Assembly (NCBI RefSeq): GCF_002261225.1
Contig: NZ_NEVM01000002.1
Coordinates: forward strand, 1,302,001 to 1,366,000
Direction: 5' to 3'
Origin: Bordetella genomosp. 10
GTDB lineage: Bacteria > Pseudomonadota > Gammaproteobacteria > Burkholderiales > Burkholderiaceae_B
Length of the DNA stretch: 64,000 nucleotides
Of the stretch, positions 19,248-27,530 are shown in pieces (the first letter of the stretch is position 1; each line of letters begins with the position of its first letter). The notes under the pieces are model-generated. The model saw nothing but the letters and a program-made list of their open reading frames with translations. It was not told where the DNA came from and searched no databases. The position numbers and the translations under genes are program-made.

Positions 19248-22200
19248 TCAATTGGCCAGCAACGCCCGCGCGTCGTCTTCCGTCCAGCCGGCCTGGCCGA
19301 AACCGCCGCCGCCCGGGGTGCGGACGATGAGCACGTCGCCGGCCTTCAGGTCGTGGCTCTTGCGCAGGTCGATCTGCACGCCGTTGAGCAGCGCCTGCCC
19401 GGTCTGGCCGGCGGCGCCGCCGAACAGGCCCGGCGCGCCATGGTGGACGCGATCGCCCACCATGTTCAGCGTATAGGTCCCCGGGCGCGTAATCAGGAAC
19501 TCCATATCCACGCCGTCGCCGCCGCGACGCCAGCCCTGGCCGCCGGAGCCGGCGCGCAGGCGGCGGTAGTTCACGCGCACCGGGCCCAGCCGCTCCAGGA
19601 CTTCGACGGGCGCGCCGGAGATGTTGCTGGGCCAGCTCAGGGTGGACAGGCCGTGGCGGGCATACGATCCGCCCACGCCGCCGTTGAAGAAGCCCTTGAT
19701 CATCACGTTCTCGCCGTCGTCGGTCTTGCCCTTGATCAGCATGGCCCAGATGGGCGCGCCGGCGCTGGCCTGGATCTTGCCCGGCAGCGCGGGCGCCAGG
19801 GCCTGGAACACCAGCGACGGCAGGTAGTGCCCCACGGTGGCGCGATTGCCGCCCGACAAGGGGAAGCGATGATTCAGGATGCTGCCCTCGGGCGCCCGCA
19901 CCTCCAGGGCGCGGAACGAACCCTCGTTGTTCGGGCTGTCCGGGTCCAGCAGGCACTTCAGCGCGTAGACCGTGAAGGCGTGCGTGTAGCAGTAGGCGAC
20001 GTTCAGGGCCGCGCGGACCTCGTCCGACGTGCCCTCGTAGTCCACGGTGACGCGCTCGTCTTCCACGATCACCCTGGCGTCCAGCTTGAGCGGCGCGCCC
20101 AGGCCGTCCATCCACTGGCTGGCCGGATACACGCCGTTCGGGATGGCGCGGATGCTGTTGCGCGTGGCGTTATCGGTGCGCGCGAACGACTCGCGCGCGA
20201 AGTCCTCCAGATGGTCCAGGTTCCATTCCTGCATGACGGTCTTGAGGCGGCGGGTCATGACGGACAGCGCGGAGATCTGGCCGAACAGGTCTCCCACCAC
20301 CTGGTCCGGCGCGCGCACGTTCTTCGACAGCAGTTGCAGGATGGCGCCGTTGACGACGCCGCGCTCCTTCAGCTTCATGATCGGAATCTGGAAGCCTTCC
20401 TGGAAAATGTCCGGAATCGCGTAGGCGTTGGAGTTGCCGCCGATGTCCACGGCATGGGCGGTGCTGGCCGCGAAGGCCACCAGCTTGCCCTGGTGGAAGA
20501 TCGGCGCGGCGACGTTGATGTCGGACAGGTGGCCGGTGCCCAGCCACGCGTCGTTGGTCACGTAGACGTCGCCCTCGTGTATGTCGTCCAGGCCGAAATG
20601 CGCAATGAAATGGCGCACCGTGCGCGGCAGGCTGCCGATGAAGACGGGAATGCTCTTGGTGCCCTGCGCGAGCGCGTGGCCCTGCGCGTCGGTAAGCACG
20701 ACGGAGAAGTCGTCGGATTCACGCACCACCGTGGAAAACGAGGTACGGACCAGCGCCGCCGCGGCCTCGTCGACGATGGCGATCAGCCGCCGCCAGAAAA
20801 TCTCGAGGCTGACGCTGTCGAACTGCGTGTTGTGCGAGGTCGCGCCGGCGATGCTGACGACGGCCGTTCCGCCCTTGCCCATGCGCAATCTGTCGCCGCG
20901 CGCCAGCACCAGCGTGGAGCCGGGCTGTTCGACCACCGCGGGACCGTCGACCTCTTGCCCCTCGGCGATGGCGTGCCAACGATAGACGCTTGCCCTGCAG
21001 GCCCCGGCGTCGCCCGGAATGAGGATGTCGCGTTCGGCGACCTTGGCGTCCGCGCCGCCGTCCGGGCCGGACTCGGGGAAGCTGAGCACCGCGTCCGGAT
21101 CGACCAGCGTCACCGTGGCGGTCACGCGCAGCATGGTCAACTCGATCACGCCCCAGGCCAGGGTCTGGCCGAAGACGGCGCCGTACTGCGCCTCGAACGC
21201 GGCGCGGATGGCCGCGGCCGGGTCGCTCGCGGCCAGGGCCTCGGTCAGGCTCACGGACAGCTCGAACCCCTGGCCGGCGTAGCGCATCTCGGCCACGCAG
21301 GTTAGCTGCGCCGCGCCCTGCCCCGGCAGCATGCCCGAGACCTGGGTGACCGCCTCGTCGCCGAGGCTGGCGTACGCCGCCAGGATCGCCGGCAAGGTGT
21401 CCGCCGCGAGCTTCGCGCCCAGGAAACGGGCGCAATCCACGCGCACCGGCGCCAGCACCAGGCCGATGGCGGAGGCCACGCCGGCCGCCGCCGGACATAT
21501 CAGCGTCGAGATCTTGAGCTTGCGGGCGACGCCGCCGCCATGGATGGGGCCGCCGCCGCCCGTCACCAGCAAGGATAGGCGCGACGGATCCTGGCCCCGC
21601 TCGGCCGCATGCACGCGCGCCGCGGCCGCCATGCTTTCGTTGGCCAGGTCGTGCACGCCGCAGGCCGCCGCGTCCATGGCGACGTCCAGTTGCCCGCCGA
21701 GCCGGCCGAATACGTCCTCCGAACGGCCGCGGTCCAGCGTGATCTCGCCATTGGCGAAGTAGCCGGGGTTCAGGTAGCCGAGCAGCAGGTTGGCGTCGCT
21801 GACCGTCGGCTGGTCGCCGCCGCGGCCATAGGCCGCCGGGCCCGGCTCGGAACCCGCGCTGGTCGGGCCGACCTTCAGCAGGCCCAGGTTGTCCACGCGG
21901 GCGATGCCGCCGCCGCCCGCGCCGATCTCGATGAGATCGACGGTGGGAATGCGGATGGGCAGGCCGCTTTCGGGCGTGAAGCGCTTCTGCCGCGCCGCCT
22001 CGAACACGTGGGAGACCAGCGGCTCGCCCTTCTCCACCGCGCACAATTTGGCCGTGGTGCCGCCCAGGTCCAGCGCCACGAAGTTTTCCGATCCGCAGGT
22101 CCTGGCGAAATAGGCGGCCGCCAGCGTACCCGCCGCGGGCCCGGATTCCAGCAATTGGATGGGCGCGCGCGCGGCCTCCTGCACCGTGGTCAGGCCGCCG

Positions 22201-22943
22201 TTCGAACGCATGACGAACAAGGGGCAGGCCAGGCCCAGTTGCTTCAGTTCGCCGGCCAGGACGTTCAGATAGCCGATGGCCAGCGGCTGGATGTAGGCAT
22301 TGGCCATGACCGTGCAGAAGCGGTCGTATTCGCGGACCTCGTTGGCGATCTCATGTGAGACGGACAAGGGAACATCCGGGAAACGGCGCTCGATCGCGCG
22401 CCGGGCCTGTTTCTCATGCGCCGGGTTGACGTAGGCATTGACCAGGCCGACCGCCAGGCTCTTGCAACCGTCGGCGAGCGCTTGCTCCACCGCGGCCAGC
22501 AAGGCGGATTCGTCCAGGGGCGCGACCGCCGCGCCGGCGGCGTCCATGCGTTCGGCCACTTCATAGCAGGCATCGCGGCCGCATAGGGGGGCCACCATCT
22601 CGATCTGCAGATCGTAGATGTCGTACTTGCGCTCGCGTCCGATCGCCACCAGGTCGCGGAAACCCGCGGTGGTGATGAAGCCCACCTTGGCGCCGCGGCG
22701 CTCGATCAAGGCGTTGGTGAACAGGGTGGTGGCGTGCACGACGCGCCCCACCTGCGCCATCTGGAATCCCTCGCGCTCGAACAGCTTGGCGATTCCCCGG
22801 ATGACGCCTTGCGCGGGCGCCTGCGGCGTCGTCAGTTCCTTGAACGACCACACCCGGTGGGTGGCCTCGTCGAGCACGACGATATCGGTGAAGGTGCCGC
22901 CGATGTCCACACCTAGCGACAGGCGCATTTGATTGAGCTTCAT
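19248..22943 (-). CDS. Fused hydantoinase/5-oxoprolinase (HyuA-HyuB in one chain)
   Basis: A 1231-residue ATP-dependent cyclic-amide hydrolase. The N-terminal HyuA part (about 1-690) has the actin-like ATPase motifs GVDIGGTFTDIV and ALDLGGTTAKL. The C-terminal HyuB part (about 710-1231) has RRLIAIVDEAAAALVRTSFS, NDAWLGTGHLSDINVAAPIF and the final GGGGFG. Bacterial hydantoinases are usually two genes, and fusion is the arrangement of 5-oxoprolinases. The ATG at 22943 is used because AGGA lies just upstream and translation there starts MKLNQMRLSLGVD. It converges with the amidase and is divergent from a Bug protein gene with an RpiR regulator. Confidence 0.93.
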   Translation of the reverse strand: MKLNQMRLSLGVDIGGTFTDIVVLDEATHRVWSFKELTTPQAPAQGVIRGIAKLFEREGFQMAQVGRVVHATTLFTNALIERRGAKVGFITTAGFRDLVAIGRERKYDIYDLQIEMVAPLCGRDACYEVAERMDAAGAAVAPLDESALLAAVEQALADGCKSLAVGLVNAYVNPAHEKQARRAIERRFPDVPLSVSHEIANEVREYDRFCTVMANAYIQPLAIGYLNVLAGELKQLGLACPLFVMRSNGGLTTVQEAARAPIQLLESGPAAGTLAAAYFARTCGSENFVALDLGGTTAKLCAVEKGEPLVSHVFEAARQKRFTPESGLPIRIPTVDLIEIGAGGGGIARVDNLGLLKVGPTSAGSEPGPAAYGRGGDQPTVSDANLLLGYLNPGYFANGEITLDRGRSEDVFGRLGGQLDVAMDAAACGVHDLANESMAAAARVHAAERGQDPSRLSLLVTGGGGPIHGGGVARKLKISTLICPAAAGVASAIGLVLAPVRVDCARFLGAKLAADTLPAILAAYASLGDEAVTQVSGMLPGQGAAQLTCVAEMRYAGQGFELSVSLTEALAASDPAAAIRAAFEAQYGAVFGQTLAWGVIELTMLRVTATVTLVDPDAVLSFPESGPDGGADAKVAERDILIPGDAGACRASVYRWHAIAEGQEVDGPAVVEQPGSTLVLARGDRLRMGKGGTAVVSIAGATSHNTQFDSVSLEIFWRRLIAIVDEAAAALVRTSFSTVVRESDDFSVVLTDAQGHALAQGTKSIPVFIGSLPRTVRHFIAHFGLDDIHEGDVYVTNDAWLGTGHLSDINVAAPIFHQGKLVAFAASTAHAVDIGGNSNAYAIPDIFQEGFQIPIMKLKERGVVNGAILQLLSKNVRAPDQVVGDLFGQISALSVMTRRLKTVMQEWNLDHLEDFARESFARTDNATRNSIRAIPNGVYPASQWMDGLGAPLKLDARVIVEDERVTVDYEGTSDEVRAALNVAYCYTHAFTVYALKCLLDPDSPNNEGSFRALEVRAPEGSILNHRFPLSGGNRATVGHYLPSLVFQALAPALPGKIQASAGAPIWAMLIKGKTDDGENVMIKGFFNGGVGGSYARHGLSTLSWPSNISGAPVEVLERLGPVRVNYRRLRAGSGGQGWRRGGDGVDMEFLITRPGTYTLNMVGDRVHHGAPGLFGGAAGQTGQALLNGVQIDLRKSHDLKAGDVLIVRTPGGGGFGQAGWTEDDARALLAN

Positions 22944-23014
22944 GGATGTTCCTGGGTTGCGGGCCGGGCCCTGCCGTATGTTCCAGGCTGAATTCTTGCG
23001 CAAGTTTTTCTTCT

Positions 23015-23045
23015 TTGCAATAAATTAAATGACTAATTTCTTGCA
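23015..23045. promoter_or_regulatory. AT-rich candidate operator between hydantoinase and Bug genes
   Basis: AAATTA (23022-23027) and TAATTT (23034-23039) form an inverted repeat flanked by direct TTGCA elements (23015 and 23041). The stretch is strikingly AT-rich against the surroundings and lies between divergent genes, so it probably contains promoter elements. Confidence 0.35.
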
Positions 23046-23116
23046 CTGATTTGGCGGATATGCTCCACTTCAGTCTCGACTCATCCAAGGATTTTGTGGT
23101 TTTTATAGGTATAAGC

Positions 23117-23141
23117 CCTGGCTTTATGGATGGAAGCCAGG
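23117..23141. promoter_or_regulatory. Perfect inverted repeat, candidate RpiR operator
   Basis: CCTGGCTT (23117-23124) and AAGCCAGG (23134-23141) are perfect 8-bp arms separated by 9 bp. They lie 93 bp upstream of the Bug gene that precedes an RpiR-family regulator. RpiR proteins bind inverted repeats, so this is the best local candidate; it could equally be a hairpin in a leader. Confidence 0.45.
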
Positions 23142-23233
23142 TGTGTAGATTTCGGTCCTGATAAGCATAAATTCAGTCATCAACCAAACATCAATGATTT
23201 TTTTATCTCATTAAAGAGACGAAGGGGAATGCA

Positions 23234-24214
23234 ATGAATCGCTTCGGCATCTGGAGCAGGGTCTTGCTGATCGGCGCGGCCTTGTTGTTCGCGAACGCGC
23301 GGGCCGCGTCGCCGGCGGACGGGTTTCCGTCCCATCCCATCCAGCTCTACGTCCCCTTCAGCGCCGGGGGCTCGATCGACGTGACGGCGCGCGCCCTGGG
23401 ACGCGCGCTGGAAAAGACGCTGCCCGGCGCCTCGGTGGTCATCGTCAACAAACCGGGCGCCGGCGGCGCCATCGCGCTGGGCCAGGTCGCGCGCGCCAAC
23501 CCGGACGGCTACACGCTGGGCGTCTTCATGCCGCCCAACGCGGTGATCGCGCCGCATATGCAGGCCGTGGCCTACGATCCGAAGAAGGATTTTTCCCTGA
23601 TCGCGAACTATGCGCTGACCACGCTCTACATCGCGGTGCCGGCCGATTCGCCCTACAAGACCTTGAACGACCTGCTGGCGGACATGCAGGCCAATCCGGG
23701 CAAGATCATGTTCGGCATCACCACGCTGGGCGCCGGCACCCACCTGGCCACGGCGCGCATGATGAAGGAACGCGGCCTGAAGACCGAATACATCACCTAC
23801 GGCGGCGGCGCGCAGATCCTGACCGCCATGCTGGGCGGCCAGATCAAGGTCGCCACGCTGGCCGGCGAGGCCCTGCCCTACGTCCTGTCGGGCAAGATCC
23901 GTTTCCTGGCGTCGTTCTCGTCGCAGAAGATCGCGGCCATCAAGAACGTTCCCTCCATCCGCGAACTCGGCTTCGACTGGGACGCCGACGTCTGGACCGG
24001 CCTGGCGGCGCCGCGCGGATTGGACGAGTCCATCCGCAAGAAGCTGGAGAACGCCGTGGCGCAGGCGGTCAAGGACCCCGAATTCCAGCGCGTCATGGAA
24101 AGCATGGCGATGATCCCGCAGTCGATGAGCGGCGCGCAGCTCCAGGCGCAATTCGAGCAGAGCGACAAGACGCTCGGCCCGCTCATCGAAGCGGCGGGCC
24201 TGGCGCAAAAGTAG
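23234..24214 (+). CDS. Bug/TctC-family substrate-binding protein
   Basis: A 326-residue periplasmic binding protein with a clear signal peptide (MNRFGIWSRVLLIGAALLFA, cleavage near ARAAS). It has Bug motifs IQLYVPFSAGGSIDVTARAL, VIVNKPGAGGAIALGQVA and NPDGYTLGVF. It lies 62 bp upstream of an RpiR regulator, probably in one transcript, and is divergent from the fused hydantoinase, so a lactam- or hydantoin-like ligand is possible. No TctA/TctB genes are present here. Confidence 0.93.
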   Translation: MNRFGIWSRVLLIGAALLFANARAASPADGFPSHPIQLYVPFSAGGSIDVTARALGRALEKTLPGASVVIVNKPGAGGAIALGQVARANPDGYTLGVFMPPNAVIAPHMQAVAYDPKKDFSLIANYALTTLYIAVPADSPYKTLNDLLADMQANPGKIMFGITTLGAGTHLATARMMKERGLKTEYITYGGGAQILTAMLGGQIKVATLAGEALPYVLSGKIRFLASFSSQKIAAIKNVPSIRELGFDWDADVWTGLAAPRGLDESIRKKLENAVAQAVKDPEFQRVMESMAMIPQSMSGAQLQAQFEQSDKTLGPLIEAAGLAQK

Positions 24215-24276
24215 GTGGTATCCTTCGCCGGACGGCATCCATCCCGGGCGCGGGCGCCGCGCCCTTTCGACATCCC

Positions 24277-25155
24277 ATGCTGACTTCCCAGCTCAACGAC
24301 CGCATCCGCAAGAATCTCGACAACATGAGCGATGGCGCGCGCGCCGTCGCGCATTTCGTGCTGGAGAAGCCGGAAGACGTGGCCATGCTGCCGGCGGCGC
24401 GGGTGGCCGAGCGCCTGGGCGTCAGCGAATCGACCGTCACCCGTTTCGCGGTCCTGCTCGGCTACAAAGGCTATCCCGCCTTCCGCCGGGATCTGCAAAG
24501 CGACATCCGCCGCCACCTGGAGCCGCTGCAACGCCTGGCGATCAGCTCGCGCGAGCGGCAGCAGGACGTGCGGCCGTATTCGCAACTGTTTCACCAGGAC
24601 ATCGAGGACATCCTGCGGACCGAGCGCGGCATTTCCCCCGCGCTGATGGACCGCGCCGTCGACATCATCTCCAATGCCCGCACCATCTACATCATGGGCT
24701 TGCGGACCACCTTCTGCCTGGCGCACTCCCTCTACTTCCAGTTGCACCAGATGCTGGGCAACGCCGTCCTGATGGACGCGGTGGCGGGCGAGGCGCTGGA
24801 GCCCATACAGAACATCGGCGTGCAGGACGTGCTCATCGGCATCAGCTTCCCGCGCCATGCGCGCCTGACGGTCGCCGCCATGCAGTACGCGCACGAGGCC
24901 AACGCCAAGCTCATCGCCATTACCGACGGCCCGCTGTCGCCCACGGCCGCCGTGGCCGACGTGCTGCTGCCCGTGCACACCTCGGTGCTCAGTACGGCCA
25001 CCTCGCTGACGGGCGGATTGTCGCTGGTCAATGCCCTGTGTTCCGAGGTGCTGATCAGGAACCGCAAGCGCGCCGCGAAGAACCTGGCCGACGTCGAACG
25101 GCTGTTCAAATTCAGCCAGGTGCATCACCCGGCGGCGGGCGGCGAAGGCCGCTGA
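24277..25155 (+). CDS. RpiR/MurR-family transcriptional regulator
   Basis: A 292-residue regulator. The N-terminal HTH_6 domain (about 1-77) carries the recognition region VAERLGVSESTVTRFAVLLGYKGYPAFRRDL. The C-terminal SIS domain (about 120-255) includes ARTIYIMGLRTTFCLAHSLYF and IGISFPRHARLTVAAMQYA. SIS domains sense phosphosugars in the founding members, but many relatives near amidases and hydantoinases sense other ligands. It is likely to regulate the adjacent Bug gene and possibly the divergent hydantoinase. Confidence 0.92.
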   Translation: MLTSQLNDRIRKNLDNMSDGARAVAHFVLEKPEDVAMLPAARVAERLGVSESTVTRFAVLLGYKGYPAFRRDLQSDIRRHLEPLQRLAISSRERQQDVRPYSQLFHQDIEDILRTERGISPALMDRAVDIISNARTIYIMGLRTTFCLAHSLYFQLHQMLGNAVLMDAVAGEALEPIQNIGVQDVLIGISFPRHARLTVAAMQYAHEANAKLIAITDGPLSPTAAVADVLLPVHTSVLSTATSLTGGLSLVNALCSEVLIRNRKRAAKNLADVERLFKFSQVHHPAAGGEGR

Positions 25156-25177
25156 ACGCATCCCGTTGAACGCATCC

Positions 25178-25213
25178 AATAAGAAAGGGGGGCCGAAGCC
25201 CCCCTTTCTTATT
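25178..25213. terminator. Bidirectional terminator between convergent genes
   Basis: A perfect 16-bp stem (25178-25193 with 25198-25213; arm AATAAGAAAGGGGGGC) has a CGAA loop. The AT-rich outer part supplies A/T tracts for both directions. It serves the RpiR gene and the minus-strand Bug gene. Confidence 0.88.
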
Positions 25214-25266
25214 CCTGGCGCCGGCTCGCGGGTAGTCCGCGAGCCGGGTCCGGCGGCAATCCCGGA

Positions 25267-26244
25267 TCAGGTGTCCTGGTGCATGCCGGTGGCCTTCACC
25301 ACGGCGCCCAGGCGCGCGCGCTCTTCATCGCAGAACTTGATGAAGTCGGCGCGCGTGCCGCCGACGGGCTCGATGCCCTGCTCGGTGAAGCGCTTGACGT
25401 TGGCCGGGTCCTTCATGGCGGCGTCGACGCCGGCGGCGACCTTGTCCAGGATGGCGTCCGGCACGCCCTTGGGCGCGTGCACGCCGGCCCAGTGGGCGAT
25501 CTTGATGTCGGGGAAGCCCTGTTCAGCCGCCGTCGACAATTCAGGATAGGCCTTGATGCGCTCCGACCACGTGCAGGCCAGCGCCTTGACCTTGCCGCTC
25601 TTGACCATCGGCAGGACCACGATGCTGGCCTCCGAGGTCGCGTCGACCTGGCCGCCGATCACCGCGGACACCGATTCGCTGCCGCTCTTGTAGGGCACCA
25701 GGTCCAGCTTGGCGCCGTAGTTGGTGGTCAGGATGCCTTCGACGAAGTGCGGCGTGCTGCCCGTGCCGGCGGTCGAAAAGTGCAGGCCGTGCCCCTTCTT
25801 CGAGCCTTCGACGAATTCCTTCAGGGTGTTGTACGGCGAGTTGGCGGGGGCGATCACCACGGACGGCGCCAGGCCCACCATGACCACCGGCACCAGGTCG
25901 CTGTCCTTGTAGTGGACCTTGCGGATCATGCTGTTCGAGATCACGCCGGCGGCGCTGATCAGGAAGGTGTAGCCGTCCGGCTCGGCGCGGGCCACGTAGT
26001 CGGTGCCGATCACGGCGCCGGCGCCCGGCTTGTTCTCGACCACGACGCTGACGCCCAGCGCCTTGGAGATGCCTTCCGCGGCCGCGCGGCCCAGCAGGTC
26101 ATTGGCGCCGCCGGGCGCGAACGGCACGACGACGCGGATCGGCCGGGAGGGCCACTTGTCGTCCGCGAAAGCGATTTTGGGAGCCACGGCGACGGACGCC
26201 AGACCGAAGGCGGCCGTATTGAAACGGCGACGGGTAATGTTCAA
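25267..26244 (-). CDS. Bug/TctC-family substrate-binding protein with Tat-like signal
   Basis: A 325-residue Bug protein. A TTG start at 26244 is preferred: AGGAG lies 6 nt upstream, and the product begins MNITRRRFNTAAFGLASVAV, a twin-arginine-type signal. An in-frame ATG at 26268 (MNRYQEK...) would place the AGGAG inside the gene. Core motifs are IRVVVPFAPGGANDLLGR, VVVENKPGAGAVIGTDYVA and IAHWAGVHAPKGVPD. It is separated from the aldolase gene behind it by a 399-bp repeat-filled gap, so it probably has its own promoter. Confidence 0.9.
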   Translation of the reverse strand: MNITRRRFNTAAFGLASVAVAPKIAFADDKWPSRPIRVVVPFAPGGANDLLGRAAAEGISKALGVSVVVENKPGAGAVIGTDYVARAEPDGYTFLISAAGVISNSMIRKVHYKDSDLVPVVMVGLAPSVVIAPANSPYNTLKEFVEGSKKGHGLHFSTAGTGSTPHFVEGILTTNYGAKLDLVPYKSGSESVSAVIGGQVDATSEASIVVLPMVKSGKVKALACTWSERIKAYPELSTAAEQGFPDIKIAHWAGVHAPKGVPDAILDKVAAGVDAAMKDPANVKRFTEQGIEPVGGTRADFIKFCDEERARLGAVVKATGMHQDT

Positions 26245-26406
26245 GGTTTTCTCCTGATACCTATTCATCGATATATCGCCCATTTGATCCACTCTTTCTC
26301 GCCTGACGGGAACGCCCCCACGTTCCTGGCCGTCAGCGGTGGTTGTTGCTCTGATAGGGCTGCGGACAGAATAGTAAGCGTATTGGAAGTTTTTTGCTGA
26401 GGAAGT

Positions 26407-26527
26407 CCACCCCGTACCCGCTTCGCGGGCCCCCTCAAGGGGGCGACACCGGCGGACCGGAAGGATGGGCCCACCCCCTACCGCGCTGCGCGCGGCCCCC
26501 TCAAAGGGGGCGACACCGGCGGACCGG
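26407..26527. repeat. Two near-tandem copies of GC-rich repeat type B
   Basis: Copy 1 (26407-26460) and copy 2 (26471-26527) share CCACCCC, a G/C hairpin, GGCCCCCTCAA(A)GGGGGCG and the exact tail CGACACCGGCGGACCGG. They differ in the hairpin loop. The palindromic CCCCCTCAAGGGGG suggests a folded transcript or a REP-like element. Confidence 0.65.
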
Positions 26528-26593
26528 GGGACCCGGCTCCGCGGTGTCTTCAATGGGCGTTGCTTCTTGCCGCTGCGCGCCCCAAGGCAAAAA

Positions 26594-26616
26594 CGCCCCC
26601 TCGGGGGGCAGCAAGG
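26594..26616. repeat. GC-rich dispersed repeat (type A), copy 2
   Basis: The core CGCCCCCTCGGGGGGCAGCA matches the copy at 8948 exactly, again with a preceding A-run. It lies 28 bp beyond the stop codon of the aldolase gene. Confidence 0.65.
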
Positions 26617-26643
26617 GGCGCGGCGGCGCCCTGCCCGTTCCGG

Positions 26644-27429
26644 TCAATAGCGCAGTCCGCCGTCCTTCCCCGCCGCGGCGGCCTGCGCCAGCGCCCGGGT
26701 GATGATGCTGGTCGATACGTTGGCGAAATACCGCGCGCCCCAGGCGCCGTATTTCTCCTCGTCCGCCGGGGTCAGGGCGATGATGCCCGGGCATTTGCCC
26801 GCGTCGGCGACGGCCTTCAGGCCGCGTTCGATCGCCCGCTGCACCGGTTCGGCGTTCCAGTCGCTGCCGTGGCCCATGGCGTGCGCCAGGTCGTTGGGGC
26901 CGATGAACACCGCATCGACGCCGTCCACCGCGGCGATGGCGGCGGCCGCGTCGATGGCCTCCGGCGTTTCTATCATGGCGATGAAGGCGATGCCGTCGTT
27001 GCTGCGCTGCGTATGTCCCGCCCCGCCGAACGCGCCGTAGCCCGCCGCCCGCGTGCTGAACGCGCTGCCGCGGCTGCCCAGCGGCGGATAGCGGGTCATG
27101 CCCGCCAGGCGCCGCGCCTGTTCCGCGGTCTGCACCATGGGCACCTGCACGGCGCTGGCGCCCATGTCCAGGATGCGCGGCAGATCGTGCTCGAAGCAGC
27201 GCACCACCGGCGCGATGCCCGAGGCCCGCGCCGCCCGCAGCATATGCTCGGTGACGCCCAGGTCGGCGCTGCCGTGCTCATTGTCCAGGATCACGAAATC
27301 GAAGCCGGCATAGGCGCACATTTCGACGATGGCCGGGCTGGGCAGCCCATTGAACAGCCCCCGCAAAGGCTGGCCGCCGCGCAACATCGCGGGAAGGCGG
27401 CCGTCGATGGGAAAACGGGTATCGGTCAT
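26644..27429 (-). CDS. HpcH/HpaI-family aldolase (2-oxo-3-deoxy-acid type)
   Basis: A 261-residue class II (divalent-metal) aldolase of the HpcH/HpaI/citrate-lyase family. It should cleave a 4-hydroxy-2-oxo acid into pyruvate and an aldehyde. Recognisable elements are FDFVILDNEHGSADL (catalytic His), the metal-binding Glu in AMIETPEAID, and FIGPNDLAHAMG. AAGGAG precedes the ATG. It sits between two Bug protein genes in the same direction, so the substrate is probably derived from an imported hydroxy- or oxo-acid. The precise substrate is not predictable. Confidence 0.92.
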   Translation of the reverse strand: MTDTRFPIDGRLPAMLRGGQPLRGLFNGLPSPAIVEMCAYAGFDFVILDNEHGSADLGVTEHMLRAARASGIAPVVRCFEHDLPRILDMGASAVQVPMVQTAEQARRLAGMTRYPPLGSRGSAFSTRAAGYGAFGGAGHTQRSNDGIAFIAMIETPEAIDAAAAIAAVDGVDAVFIGPNDLAHAMGHGSDWNAEPVQRAIERGLKAVADAGKCPGIIALTPADEEKYGAWGARYFANVSTSIITRALAQAAAAGKDGGLRY

Positions 27430-27530
27430 GCATGTCTCCTTGTTCCACGTTGCCGTGGCGATTCGGCGGGCCGGGACGCGGGGGGCGCACCGGCCACCGA
27501 TCGGTCATCAATCGGTAAGTCAACCGGCCA

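Larger units (their letters stand above)
26245..26643. other. 399-bp repeat-filled intergenic island
   Basis: Lies between the Bug gene and the aldolase gene (both minus strand). It holds two near-tandem type-B repeats and one type-A repeat core, listed separately, plus an AT-rich stretch around 26368-26398 that probably carries the Bug gene's promoter. Frames running through it encode Arg/Pro/Gly-rich translations of the repeats and are not credible genes. Confidence 0.6.

Noticed and set aside
22944..23003. 20-residue extension of the fused hydantoinase from 23003
   Set aside because: No ribosome binding site, and it runs into the AT-rich control region. The ATG at 22943 has AGGA and the normal family start.
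26245..26553. 100-residue N-terminal extension of the Bug gene
   Set aside because: The extension is Arg/Pro/Gly-rich translation of the type-A/B repeats and would hide the signal peptide. AGGAG plus TTG at 26244 is better.
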